Position numbers and translations under genes: made by a program. This document shows, piece by piece, positions 58,201 to 64,000 of a DNA stretch of 64,000 nt. A model generated the notes under the pieces. That model made no database searches and had not been told where the DNA came from. It worked only from the letters and a program-made list of their open reading frames with translations. Source of the stretch: an uncultured Collinsella sp. (lineage in GTDB: Bacteria; Actinomycetota; Coriobacteriia; Coriobacteriales; Coriobacteriaceae); the NCBI GenBank assembly GCA_900762355.1, contig CAAFGE010000024.1:40149-104148 (forward strand). The letters run 5' to 3'. The first letter of the stretch is position 1. Each line of letters starts with the position of its first letter.

Positions 58201-58552
58201 GCTCCGCTACTCCAAGGCCGAGTACCAGGTTGCCGTCACGGTGAAGGTTGCCAGGGACAATGGTAAGTACTCCGGCCTCACCACCTCCACCACGGTCACG
58301 CAGATGAAGGATGACATGGGTAACGCCCTGGGTGAGAACGGGCAGGGCGTCGTGGTTCAACCCTCCGCCGTCGCGCCCGACGCCATTCCCGCCTCCACCT
58401 TCACCAACACCTACTCCACTTCTCTGCCTCTTTCCGGTATGTCGGGCGTCACACTGACATACCTTGCCGGCGCGGCGGTGCTTTGCGCTGCTGCGGCCTG
58501 GATGCACATTCGTCGCAAGGCGAATGCGAAGGGAGGTGAGCGTCGTGAATAA
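55253..58552 (+). CDS. LPXTG-type pilus tip/adhesin with choice-of-anchor-A-like and Cna_B/SpaA domains
   Basis: A 1,099-residue surface protein. It has a signal peptide (residues about 1-45, ending QAIANDAQAA), a Ser/Asp/Glu-rich stretch, then a large domain (about 120-580) resembling the choice-of-anchor-A family (YVGRDMYIGG, VHGKLAMNP, SLTIRGGIAGEGRVDW, GSILVPNGSF). Two or three Cna_B/SpaA domains follow (YYIKEVTAPEGY, TYTLLETQAPFGY with E-box Glu for isopeptide bonds), then a further pilin-like domain and a sorting signal LPLSG at 1058 with hydrophobic helix and RRK tail. It is probably the tip or ancillary adhesin. ATG 55253 has GGGGAGGAGG upstream. Codons 58-61 contain a run of nine G (55426-55434). 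Confidence 0.85.
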   Translation: MKANSDKSKQSNKATHRVLAGVLCGASVLSLVLSLVMPPISQAIANDAQAAPTEKTVMGGGSSSESTDVDNTTNGDTENQNSDETEGGEADSSNSAEQAQSANVASARATATVEKGIYVPTSIGIGTNIDISTPDPGVATYVGRDMYIGGKPNDPSTLDANNAPTGSYAAEAEGLTVVHGKLAMNPIKESWGGQGFRFGTVGFGSQFRPREGSTVLAVAGINSLIENMNTGQGTTSNTATVGAWTKGAWVGRATKTDSHPGYDYTAQIAGPITYSYWDSNANNGRQSVVKKQGNWFEGSDALKSDLFNQNVDLTNVNGNDYSSYNGADGYLSKLSKQLASFANTGTVTDGSAISDNSYAINKYNNDSRASYTLNFDDKDKPVDNALDTGIPNNTIRNTERLITFTGDGTSMQQVFTIAGSELSNLKDGVYYRGVDFKFTNVPEGASIVVNVTGTDPVEFHNGWRFWWGNTETEISRGYESSANKELRAKYSLASQSIMWNFMDTTSLTIRGGIAGEGRVDWDGKDGKWTDDDPAAAMIGSILVPNGSFDDHVTTNGRVYVGEDFMMNNPNAAYDFGNNLDGKSASVIDMDQERHNFPWSGLYTPDGSAIAWSKVDAADGTKLLPGSSWAIYGSVKDAVEDASPIVTVTDGGANDYASGDGKLQFNYLNQKADLTAEISDMNPAFTYYIKEVTAPEGYQKSDTIYYATMNNTGEQVNYVQGYVDTTNNNSLVSFENNSTGAISNTRITGTVSWTKVAEDDTKHTPLPGSEWKLTKKKDADDTADQSWTVTDQVSDQSTSSDTAWVDTDTAPGKFTLEGLLPGTYTLLETQAPFGYEKNPTEYWFTVNTNGSIAWTGDEKPSIVDGTTYISDTLTTTSVEIPVIKSVRNMDWPKDDNGYVPFEFSIEATGDYADAAPKPKELKISVAPEAGETDATRLNNITATFGAITFNMSHLSTEAGTDNDYAKTYTYTVKEVAPATGAVNKLRYSKAEYQVAVTVKVARDNGKYSGLTTSTTVTQMKDDMGNALGENGQGVVVQPSAVAPDAIPASTFTNTYSTSLPLSGMSGVTLTYLAGAAVLCAAAAWMHIRRKANAKGGERRE
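55426..55434 (+). repeat. Nine-G homopolymer within the pilus adhesin gene
   Basis: G9 early in the coding sequence, just after the signal peptide (Met58-Gly61). Length change by one base would shift the frame. As written the frame is open for the full 1,099 residues. Confidence 0.95.
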
Positions 58553-60209
58553 GAAAGTTAGCTCCTTCCCGATCTTGTTTGCGTTGCTCGCCCTCTTGAT
58601 CGGCACCTGCGCGGTCGTGTTCCCCGCTTCCGCGCAGGCTGCGCCGACCTCGACCGGCTCCATCACGGTGAGCGGCACCGTGGCGAGCAGTTACGACGCC
58701 TATCAGATCTTTAGCGCCGACGTCGTCGACGGCGACAGCGACGCCAAGGTCTACACCCAGATCGCCTGGGCAAGCGACGCCGCGCGCGACGCCGTCCTGC
58801 CCGTGCTGCACAGCGCCGGCATGCCCAAGTCCCAGACCACCGCGCAGGAAGCTGCCGAGTGGCTCAACGCCGATTCTCACCTTACGAGTGCGCTGAGCGC
58901 ACAGCTCGCTCGTTCCCTCCAGAGCTCTGGCGCCGTGTCCGTGCCCCTTAACGCGGGCACGGCGGCCGAGCTGCCCTGCGGCTACTGGCTCATCGTCGCC
59001 GACGACGACGCCATCGCCCAGGACGAGGTCGGCACCGCGCCGATCATGGTGCTGGTCGGCGGCAGCCCCGTCACCGTCAAGCCCAAGGCCGCGACGCCCA
59101 AGGTGGCCAAGCACGTGCTGGAGGACAGCACGGCAGCCTGGCAGAAGGCCGCCGACGCCACGGTCGCCGACGACCTGTACTGGCGCCTCTCGGCCACGGT
59201 CCCGGCGGGCCTTTCCGCCTACGACACCTACGCGGTGCAGTTCATCGACACCATGAGCGCGGGGCTCGACCCCTCCAGGGTCGCCGCGAGCATGCATGTG
59301 TACGTGGCGGCGGGCGCGGACGGCGGCTTCGACGCCGTCCAGACCGGCAAGGACGGCCGCGCCGGCACCGAGCCCGCGCAGGGATGGACCGACATCACGG
59401 CCCAGTGCAGGGTCTCGGTCGAGGGGAGCACCTTCACCGTGCGCACCGGCGACCTGATCGCCGCGCTCGGCGGGGCCGACGCCTTCGCCGCGGGCGCCCG
59501 CGTGGTCGCCGTGTACAACGCGCCGCTCGCCAGCGGCTGCAACCACGGCATCGCGAAGGGCAACCCCAACGAGGTCTACCTGCGCTACCCGCGCTCTCCC
59601 TTTGCCGACCAGTCCGGCGACGCCGGCTTCACCCGCACGCCGAGCGATGACGCGACGGCCTACACCTGGGATCTCGCGCTCACCAAGCGCGGCAGCGACG
59701 GCGACAAGCCGCTGCCCGGGGCGGTCCTGAGCATCACCGACGACCGCGGCCGCACGCTGGCGGCCGATGGCACGTGGGATGCGGAGGGCAAGGCCACCGT
59801 CACCACGGGCGAGGACGGTCGCGTGACCGTCTCGGGCGTGGACTCGGGCAAGCTGGAGGTCCGCGAGCTCAAGGCGCCCAAGGGCTACACCGCCTTTGAG
59901 GGCACGCGCTCCGTGACGGTTAAGGCCGAGGGCCTGGACGTCGACCAGGTGGCCGCCGCCAAGCCCAAGCTCACCATCACAGCAGAGTCGCCCCTACGCG
60001 CCGACAGCGCGGACGGGTCGACGGGCAGCCTGGAGGCGTCGCTCATCAACACGCCCACCGGCACGCCCCCTAGTACTATCACCGGAGGCTTTATGCCCTC
60101 GACTGGCGATATGGCAATGTACGCCGCGGCCGCCGCAGCGGTCGCCGGAGCCGCACTCCTCGTGGTCGCGCTCCTGATCAAGCGGGGAGGTGGCAGCCAT
60201 ACAGAGTAG
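58545..60209 (+). CDS. LPXTG-type pilus subunit (ancillary pilin)
   Basis: A 554-residue exported surface protein. It has a signal peptide (LFALLALLIGTCAVVFPASAQA, about residues 10-31, given here in two halves LFALLALLIG and CAVVFPASAQA), two pilin-like Ig domains with TGSITVSGTVASSYDAYQIF and DDLYWRLSATVPAGLSAYDT, a Cna_B domain with E-box LEVRELKAPKGYTAF, and a sorting signal MPSTG at 517 with a hydrophobic helix and KRGGG tail. GTG 58545 overlaps the upstream stop by eight bases and follows GGGAGGTGAG, indicating translational coupling. The gene is markedly richer in GC than both neighbours. It probably is a minor or basal pilin anchored by the downstream sortase. Confidence 0.85.
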   Translation: MNKKVSSFPILFALLALLIGTCAVVFPASAQAAPTSTGSITVSGTVASSYDAYQIFSADVVDGDSDAKVYTQIAWASDAARDAVLPVLHSAGMPKSQTTAQEAAEWLNADSHLTSALSAQLARSLQSSGAVSVPLNAGTAAELPCGYWLIVADDDAIAQDEVGTAPIMVLVGGSPVTVKPKAATPKVAKHVLEDSTAAWQKAADATVADDLYWRLSATVPAGLSAYDTYAVQFIDTMSAGLDPSRVAASMHVYVAAGADGGFDAVQTGKDGRAGTEPAQGWTDITAQCRVSVEGSTFTVRTGDLIAALGGADAFAAGARVVAVYNAPLASGCNHGIAKGNPNEVYLRYPRSPFADQSGDAGFTRTPSDDATAYTWDLALTKRGSDGDKPLPGAVLSITDDRGRTLAADGTWDAEGKATVTTGEDGRVTVSGVDSGKLEVRELKAPKGYTAFEGTRSVTVKAEGLDVDQVAAAKPKLTITAESPLRADSADGSTGSLEASLINTPTGTPPSTITGGFMPSTGDMAMYAAAAAAVAGAALLVVALLIKRGGGSHTE

Positions 60210-60317
60210 CCAATGGCCCCACAGAGAGCGGGGCGAGACATAACCAAGCAGATGCTTAGACACAGACCGATGGTTTTAGATCAAATGGACTTCAAGCAGA
60301 AAGCAGAGGAAAAGAAG

Positions 60318-62132
60318 ATGAGTATGAGCAAGAACATCGCCCGCCTGGCAGTAACGGCAGGCCTTACAGCCGCGTTGAGCTTCGGCGGCGTGATGGCTCC
60401 GGTGACCATGGCGTTTGCTGAGGGTACGCCGACGGTGGCCGAGAACGGCAGCGTGACGATTAAGGAGGATACCTACAAGGATACGACCTTTAGGGGAATC
60501 AGGATTTTCTCGGCGAAGGTCACGCAAGACCAGAAGGATGATGGTACCTGGGACTCCACTGCGGAGAAGACGCTTTCCGATATCGATTGGGCAAGTGATC
60601 CCGTAAAGCGCGCAGTGACTACGGCATTTAATAACGATGACCCCAAGCCTGATGGCTTGCCGACTGGCGAAGATGCTGAATCTGCTCAGGCGTGGGCTCA
60701 GTTCATCAAAAAGCACGAGAACGAAGTTGTGAATAAAAACGTCAAGGCCGGAATCGTGCTCGACAAGATCGCTGCTGCTGTTGAGAAGGCGAACATTCCT
60801 GAAGGCAATAACGGCTGGCAAAATGCTGACAACACCGGTTCTTTTAGTAACTTGGCTACTGGTTACTGGCTCTTCGTGACTAAGAGTGTCGGCGAGAATG
60901 CTAATGCTGAAAAGGGTAACACGGATACCTTCAGTTCGCCCATTTTCGCCGTTGTTGGCGGTTCCGCTGAGAACTTAACTCCCAAGAAGCAGGTCCCCAC
61001 TGTGACCAAGGCCGTCAGGGACGACAAGGATGGCAGCACGTTCGGTACCGATGTGTTCAAAAATCCCAACATGGCTGCAGACTCCCGAATGGACCAGTTT
61101 ATCGACTATCAGCTCGTTGGCACCGTTGCGGGGAACATCAACACTTACAGCACCTACGAGTACACCTTCACGGATAATCTTCCCAAATCCATGACGCCTG
61201 AGCTCAAGAATAACAACGTGACACCTGTTGTCACGGTCAAAATCGATGGCAATGTGGTCAAGTCTGGCTACGAGCCGACCTATAGCGGCGACGTGCTCAC
61301 GGTTAACTTCACTAATCTTAAAGCGTGCCAAGACGAGAACGACAAACCTATCGTCCTGAGTGACAAGTCTAAAGTGACCGTTGAATATAAGGCCAAGCTC
61401 GACTCTAGTAAGGTTTGCAATCCTGACGGTTCGCTCAAGCCAGAATTCAGCAGTTTGCTCGGTACCGCACAGACGAATACGGTTAAGCTTACCTACTCCA
61501 ACAACCCGCACGGTGAAGGTGAAGGCACTACGGTTGACCATCCTGCCTATGACTACACCTATGGTATCGATGTTACCAAGGTCGGTAGTGACAAGGATGG
61601 AGACGGTAACCTCAAGACGCTCAAAGATGTTGAGTTCACCTTGCAGGAGGTTGTTGGCGACAACGCTGAGAACCAATTCATCGACGCCCGGGGTGTAAAG
61701 CACACCGACGCCAAGGAAGCCACGCTCAAGACGACGAACGAAGGCAAGATCAACGTTGTCGGTCTCGACGAGGGCACCTACATCCTCAAAGAGGTTAAGC
61801 CTGCTCCTGGTTACAATAACTCCGCCAAGGACGGTGTCACCTTTACTATCAAACGTGACAGCAACGATCAGCTCTATCAGGCTGGTCAAAGTGTTACTCC
61901 GAGTACGGAGTCTGTAATCAGTGCAGCATCTGGCGTTGTGAAGGACGGCACGGCCGCCGCAGCTACCGGTAAGCTCAGCTTCACCATTGTCGACCAGAAG
62001 GGCTCCGGCCTCCCGTTGACCGGTCTCAACGGCGTGACCTTCACTTGGATCGCTGGTGGCGCGGTGCTGTGCATCGGCGTGGCGCACCTCATCCGCAGCC
62101 GTAAGCAGGCTGAGGAGTCCGAGCACGAGTAA
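60318..62132 (+). CDS. Major pilin, SpaA/FimA-type isopeptide-forming shaft subunit
   Basis: A 604-residue protein with a signal peptide (residues 1-35, ending TMAFAEG), an N-terminal pilin domain (FRGIRIFSAKV, LATGYWLFV), a D2-type fimbrial isopeptide domain (STYEYTFTDNLPKSM; TVKLTYSNNPHGEGEGTT), a Cna_B domain with E-box YILKEVKPAPGY, and the sorting signal LPLTG at 565. It is probably the polymerised shaft subunit because of its domain order and position before the class C sortase. The pilin-motif Lys should lie near residues 170-200 but is not certain. ATG 60318 has GAGGAAAAG upstream. It lies about 110 bases after the previous gene and could also be transcribed separately. Confidence 0.87.
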   Translation: MSMSKNIARLAVTAGLTAALSFGGVMAPVTMAFAEGTPTVAENGSVTIKEDTYKDTTFRGIRIFSAKVTQDQKDDGTWDSTAEKTLSDIDWASDPVKRAVTTAFNNDDPKPDGLPTGEDAESAQAWAQFIKKHENEVVNKNVKAGIVLDKIAAAVEKANIPEGNNGWQNADNTGSFSNLATGYWLFVTKSVGENANAEKGNTDTFSSPIFAVVGGSAENLTPKKQVPTVTKAVRDDKDGSTFGTDVFKNPNMAADSRMDQFIDYQLVGTVAGNINTYSTYEYTFTDNLPKSMTPELKNNNVTPVVTVKIDGNVVKSGYEPTYSGDVLTVNFTNLKACQDENDKPIVLSDKSKVTVEYKAKLDSSKVCNPDGSLKPEFSSLLGTAQTNTVKLTYSNNPHGEGEGTTVDHPAYDYTYGIDVTKVGSDKDGDGNLKTLKDVEFTLQEVVGDNAENQFIDARGVKHTDAKEATLKTTNEGKINVVGLDEGTYILKEVKPAPGYNNSAKDGVTFTIKRDSNDQLYQAGQSVTPSTESVISAASGVVKDGTAAAATGKLSFTIVDQKGSGLPLTGLNGVTFTWIAGGAVLCIGVAHLIRSRKQAEESEHE

Positions 62133-62232
62133 CGCTCGCTCACCCATCCCTTTGGCAGGTGGGATGTGATGGCCATGAGACTTGCGGACACTTTTCTCGT
62201 CCATTAACGTTCTTGCTTTGCCGTTCTCTTTT

Positions 62233-62270
62233 CGGGGCAGACTCCGCGCTGGAGTCTGCCCCGTTTTTTT
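62233..62270 (+). terminator. Terminator after the major pilin gene
   Basis: CGGGGCAGACTCC pairs with GGAGTCTGCCCCG around GCGCT, followed by seven T. It lies 100 bases after the pilin stop, so most pilus transcripts should end before the sortase gene. Confidence 0.93.
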
Positions 62271-62436
62271 GGATAACGCGGCCAGCCTCCATTGCCCGAT
62301 GGATCAAGCGTATGAATATCGAACAGATGTTTGCAATTATTGCGTTTACCGGCTGTGGGTGCATACGCTCGCAGTAAAATGGCTTTGCGACGCATCCCGT
62401 GCGCGGGCGGCCGACGACTCGATCGGAGGTCCCCAA

Positions 62437-62586
62437 ATGCTGAAATTCCTTAACGCGCTCGCCGCCCTCGCGGCGGTGGGCTCGTTCGTCATCGCGTTTC
62501 TTGACTCGTATGAGGCTCGGTTTAAGGTCCGTAGGCGCACGCGCGGTGCGGACGGTGGACGGCATTTGCGTCGAAAGCGCAAATAA
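62437..62586 (+). CDS. Small 49-residue single-helix membrane peptide
   Basis: ATG 62437 follows GGAGGT at six-base spacing and opens a 49-codon frame: a hydrophobic N-terminal helix (FLNALAALAAVGSFVIAFLD) followed by a strongly basic tail (RRRTRG, RRKRK). The good ribosome binding site, the helix-plus-basic-tail pattern and the terminator right after the stop support a real gene. No homolog is recognised. It lies between the pilin terminator and the sortase gene; a membrane-associated role near the pilus machinery is speculation. Confidence 0.55.
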   Translation: MLKFLNALAALAAVGSFVIAFLDSYEARFKVRRRTRGADGGRHLRRKRK

Positions 62587-62588
62587 GA

Positions 62589-62615
62589 ATGCCCGGGGTT
62601 AGAGGCCCGGGCATT
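62589..62615 (+). terminator. Terminator after the small membrane peptide gene
   Basis: ATGCCCGGG and CCCGGGCAT pair around GTTAGAGG and are followed by TTT. Begins three bases after the stop codon. The remaining gap to the sortase holds a CCGAATCG/CGATTCGG hairpin at 62693-62714 and nothing else recognisable. Confidence 0.8.
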
Positions 62616-62845
62616 TAACAACACCGGAAACTGGTCGCCCGCGCTCCAAAGTACTTACGCGGGGTGCGTCGTTTCCTATTGACATTGTATCCCGAATCGC
62701 CCAACCGATTCGGGACATTTTGAAAACGCAAATGCGGGCTTATCCTCGACTGGACGGTGCAGCCTAGCGGCGTTGTCCGGCGCGGAAGCTTGCTAATCAG
62801 CTATTATTTGTTTAGACAACTTGAGTTGTAGAGGAGTGACCGGCG

Positions 62846-63784
62846 ATGGTGCAGGGCGCCAAACATATGAAGAGCAATAACGCCGCGACAAACGGTGGCT
62901 CAAGCCCTCAGCCCAAACCTCAACCAAAACCCAAGCGTCGTCGCAAGCGGTTGCCGCGCTGGGCCGATCGGCTCATCACCATCGTCATCATCCTTATTGG
63001 CGTGGGCCTTATGACCTGGCCGTGGATCTTGGACCGGCTCGAGGCCTCGGGCGTGTTCAACCAGATCAGCACGGTGTCCAGCACCGTGGACGCGCTGTCT
63101 GCCGAGGAGCGCGAGCGCATCCTGCTCCAGGCGCGCTCCTTTAACGAGCAGCTGGCGGGCGAGGTCACCGAGCTTCCCGCCGACCAGATTGAGCCCTACG
63201 CTCAGCAGCTCATCTTTGATCGCGACCCCATGATGAGCTGGGTCGAGATCCCCTCCATCGACGTGAGCATGCCCATCTACCACGGCACGAGCGAGGAGGT
63301 CCTTATGGCGGGCGTCGGCCACCTGGAGGGCACGAGCCTGCCGGTGGGCGGCACCTCGACGCATTGCGTGCTCACCGCGCATTCGGGCATGCGCAACTTA
63401 AGTATGTTCGACGACATCCATTCGCTGGAGCCCGGCGACCTGGTGCTGCTGCACACCATGAACAAGACGCTCGCCTACAAGATGGTGGACTCCGAGGTGG
63501 TGCTGCCCGAGGAGATGGAGTCGCTGACCATCGAGCCCGGCGCCGACAAGGTGACGCTCGTTACCTGCACGCCCTACGGCGTGAACGACCATCGCCTGCT
63601 GGTGCATTGCGTGCGCACCAAGTACAACAAGAAGGACGTCGACAAGCAAAAATCGCTGGCCGGCCGCCACTGGGGCAAGCGCGAGTTTGCCGTGCTCATC
63701 GTGGTCGTGGCCATTGTGCTGTTGCTGCTGGACATCGTGATCCACGCGGTCCGCAAGCGCCGCAAGGCCAAGGCCTCGGCATAG
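62846..63784 (+). CDS. Class C pilus sortase
   Basis: A 312-residue membrane transpeptidase. It has a basic Pro-rich N-terminus, a membrane helix at about 41-60 and a catalytic barrel with His179 (LTAHSG), Cys241 (TLVTCTPYG) and Arg250 (HRLLVHCVR). A second hydrophobic segment near 283-300 is followed by a basic tail. Two membrane segments and the TLVTCTPYG sequence are typical of class C sortases, which polymerise pilins by joining LPXTG-like motifs to pilin lysines. The substrates are the three genes upstream (LPLSG, MPSTG, LPLTG). ATG 62846 follows AGAGGAG. It is set apart from the pilin genes by two terminators, so it probably has its own promoter. Confidence 0.93.
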   Translation: MVQGAKHMKSNNAATNGGSSPQPKPQPKPKRRRKRLPRWADRLITIVIILIGVGLMTWPWILDRLEASGVFNQISTVSSTVDALSAEERERILLQARSFNEQLAGEVTELPADQIEPYAQQLIFDRDPMMSWVEIPSIDVSMPIYHGTSEEVLMAGVGHLEGTSLPVGGTSTHCVLTAHSGMRNLSMFDDIHSLEPGDLVLLHTMNKTLAYKMVDSEVVLPEEMESLTIEPGADKVTLVTCTPYGVNDHRLLVHCVRTKYNKKDVDKQKSLAGRHWGKREFAVLIVVVAIVLLLLDIVIHAVRKRRKAKASA

Positions 63785-63798
63785 GACATCGTTCAGAA

Positions 63799-63831
63799 CC
63801 ACCACAATGGGGACAGGCACCTTTGTGGTGG
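63799..63831. repeat. Palindromic repeat family 2, copy e, with adjacent family-3 half site
   Basis: CCACCACAATGG...CCTTTGTGGTGG with loop GGACAGGCA and one mismatch, 14 bases after the sortase stop. CCGTCCCAACATT at about 63847-63859 matches one arm of family 3; no second arm follows. Confidence 0.85.
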
Positions 63832-63884
63832 TCGGGGGTGCCCAAGCCGTCCCAACATTGGTAGCGCGCAGAGATGTGGTGTAA

Positions 63885-63926
63885 GAGGCGGGGAATGCCC
63901 CGCCTCCGCCCTTTCTTGAAAGGGCG
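63885..63926. terminator. Two adjacent hairpins near the window end
   Basis: GAGGCGGGG/CCCCGCCTC (63885-63906) and CGCCCTTTC/AAAGGGCG (63907-63926) are back to back, without T-tracts. They may form a terminator region or another palindromic element before the next gene. Confidence 0.4.
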
Positions 63927-63985
63927 GGGACACCGCCTAGAATTCGTCGTTGGAGTAATGAAGGTGACGAATGGAAGGAAAGGCG

Positions 63986-64000
63986 ATGCCCCAAGAAGAG
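63986..64000 (+). CDS. Possible start of a next gene, cut by window edge
   Basis: ATG 63986 follows GGAAGGAAAGG at suitable spacing and opens MPQEE to the end of the window; ATG 63971 is in the same frame and also has a purine-rich upstream region. Only five codons are visible, so nothing can be said about the product. Confidence 0.3.

Noticed and set aside
62620..62845. tRNA or other small stable RNA in the gap before the sortase gene
   Set aside because: No cloverleaf could be drawn; only one short CCGAATCG/CGATTCGG hairpin is present.

Overview
The window looks like a chromosomal segment of a high-GC, Gram-positive gut actinobacterium of the class Coriobacteriia, most likely Collinsella or a close relative. 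This is inferred from protein style, GGAGG-type ribosome binding sites, a GlnR-like regulator, class C sortase pili and the gut-type sugar-acid and beta-glucoside pathways. No rRNA, tRNA, CRISPR array, prophage or complete insertion sequence was found.

Layout. 1-3.1 kb: end of an unsaturated-uronyl (GH105-like) hydrolase gene, a TIM-barrel isomerase and a stand-alone GltD-like flavoprotein. 3.2-11.5 kb: a potassium uptake locus with kdpDE divergent from kdpFABC. 11.7-13.7 kb: an old-yellow-enzyme-type 2-enoate reductase. 13.8-28.6 kb: a sugar-acid region holding a DhuI-like isomerase, a DhuD/KduD-like dehydrogenase, a GntR regulator, a gluconate-type permease carrying an in-frame TGA, an IlvD/Edd-type dehydratase, KDG kinase, KDPG aldolase and a LacI regulator. 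It is interrupted by an AlbA_2/Schlafen-type protein, an AAA ATPase, a YczE-like membrane protein, a HIT protein and a second GntR. Together these genes would turn unsaturated uronates and aldonates into 2-keto-3-deoxygluconate, phosphorylate it and cleave it to pyruvate and glyceraldehyde-3-phosphate. 28.7-29.5 kb: a HEPN/MNT toxin-antitoxin pair whose antitoxin carries an extra RelB/DinJ-like domain. 29.6-31.7 kb: a glutamine-synthetase-like protein with eroded metal ligands plus a GlnR-like regulator. 31.9-35.9 kb: HtrA protease and DNA ligase LigA. 35.9-39.8 kb: a low-GC secreted peptidase/lipoprotein pair and a MerR-regulated MATE exporter. 40-43.7 kb: a heterodimeric ABC exporter. 44-47.6 kb: a nuclease-like orphan gene, MoaA and a MoaC-MobB fusion. 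47.7-52.2 kb: a LicT-controlled beta-glucoside PTS and 6-phospho-beta-glucosidase. 52.4-54.7 kb: an MFS exporter and a HAD phosphatase. 55.2-63.8 kb: a pilus operon (three sortase substrates) and its class C sortase.

The most unusual property is the density of long intergenic palindromes. At least six families were recognised by eye. In most, a conserved asymmetric centre is enclosed by arms whose sequence differs between copies while staying self-complementary. Near-identical copies bracket the whole kdp locus and, separately, a single nuclease-like gene. Two leader-type elements recur in front of the KDG-pathway genes and the YczE-like gene together with a LacI-type operator. Their function is unknown; REP/MITE-like elements, bidirectional terminators and structured leader RNAs are the main possibilities.

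Other points of interest are a nine-G tract early in the pilus tip gene (candidate phase variation), the TGA replacing a conserved Trp in the permease, operator-like repeat arrays ahead of the AlbA_2 and ATPase genes, and a licT leader in which the 3' arm of a possible terminator is also the Shine-Dalgarno sequence. All assignments come from reading the sequence; no database search was run.
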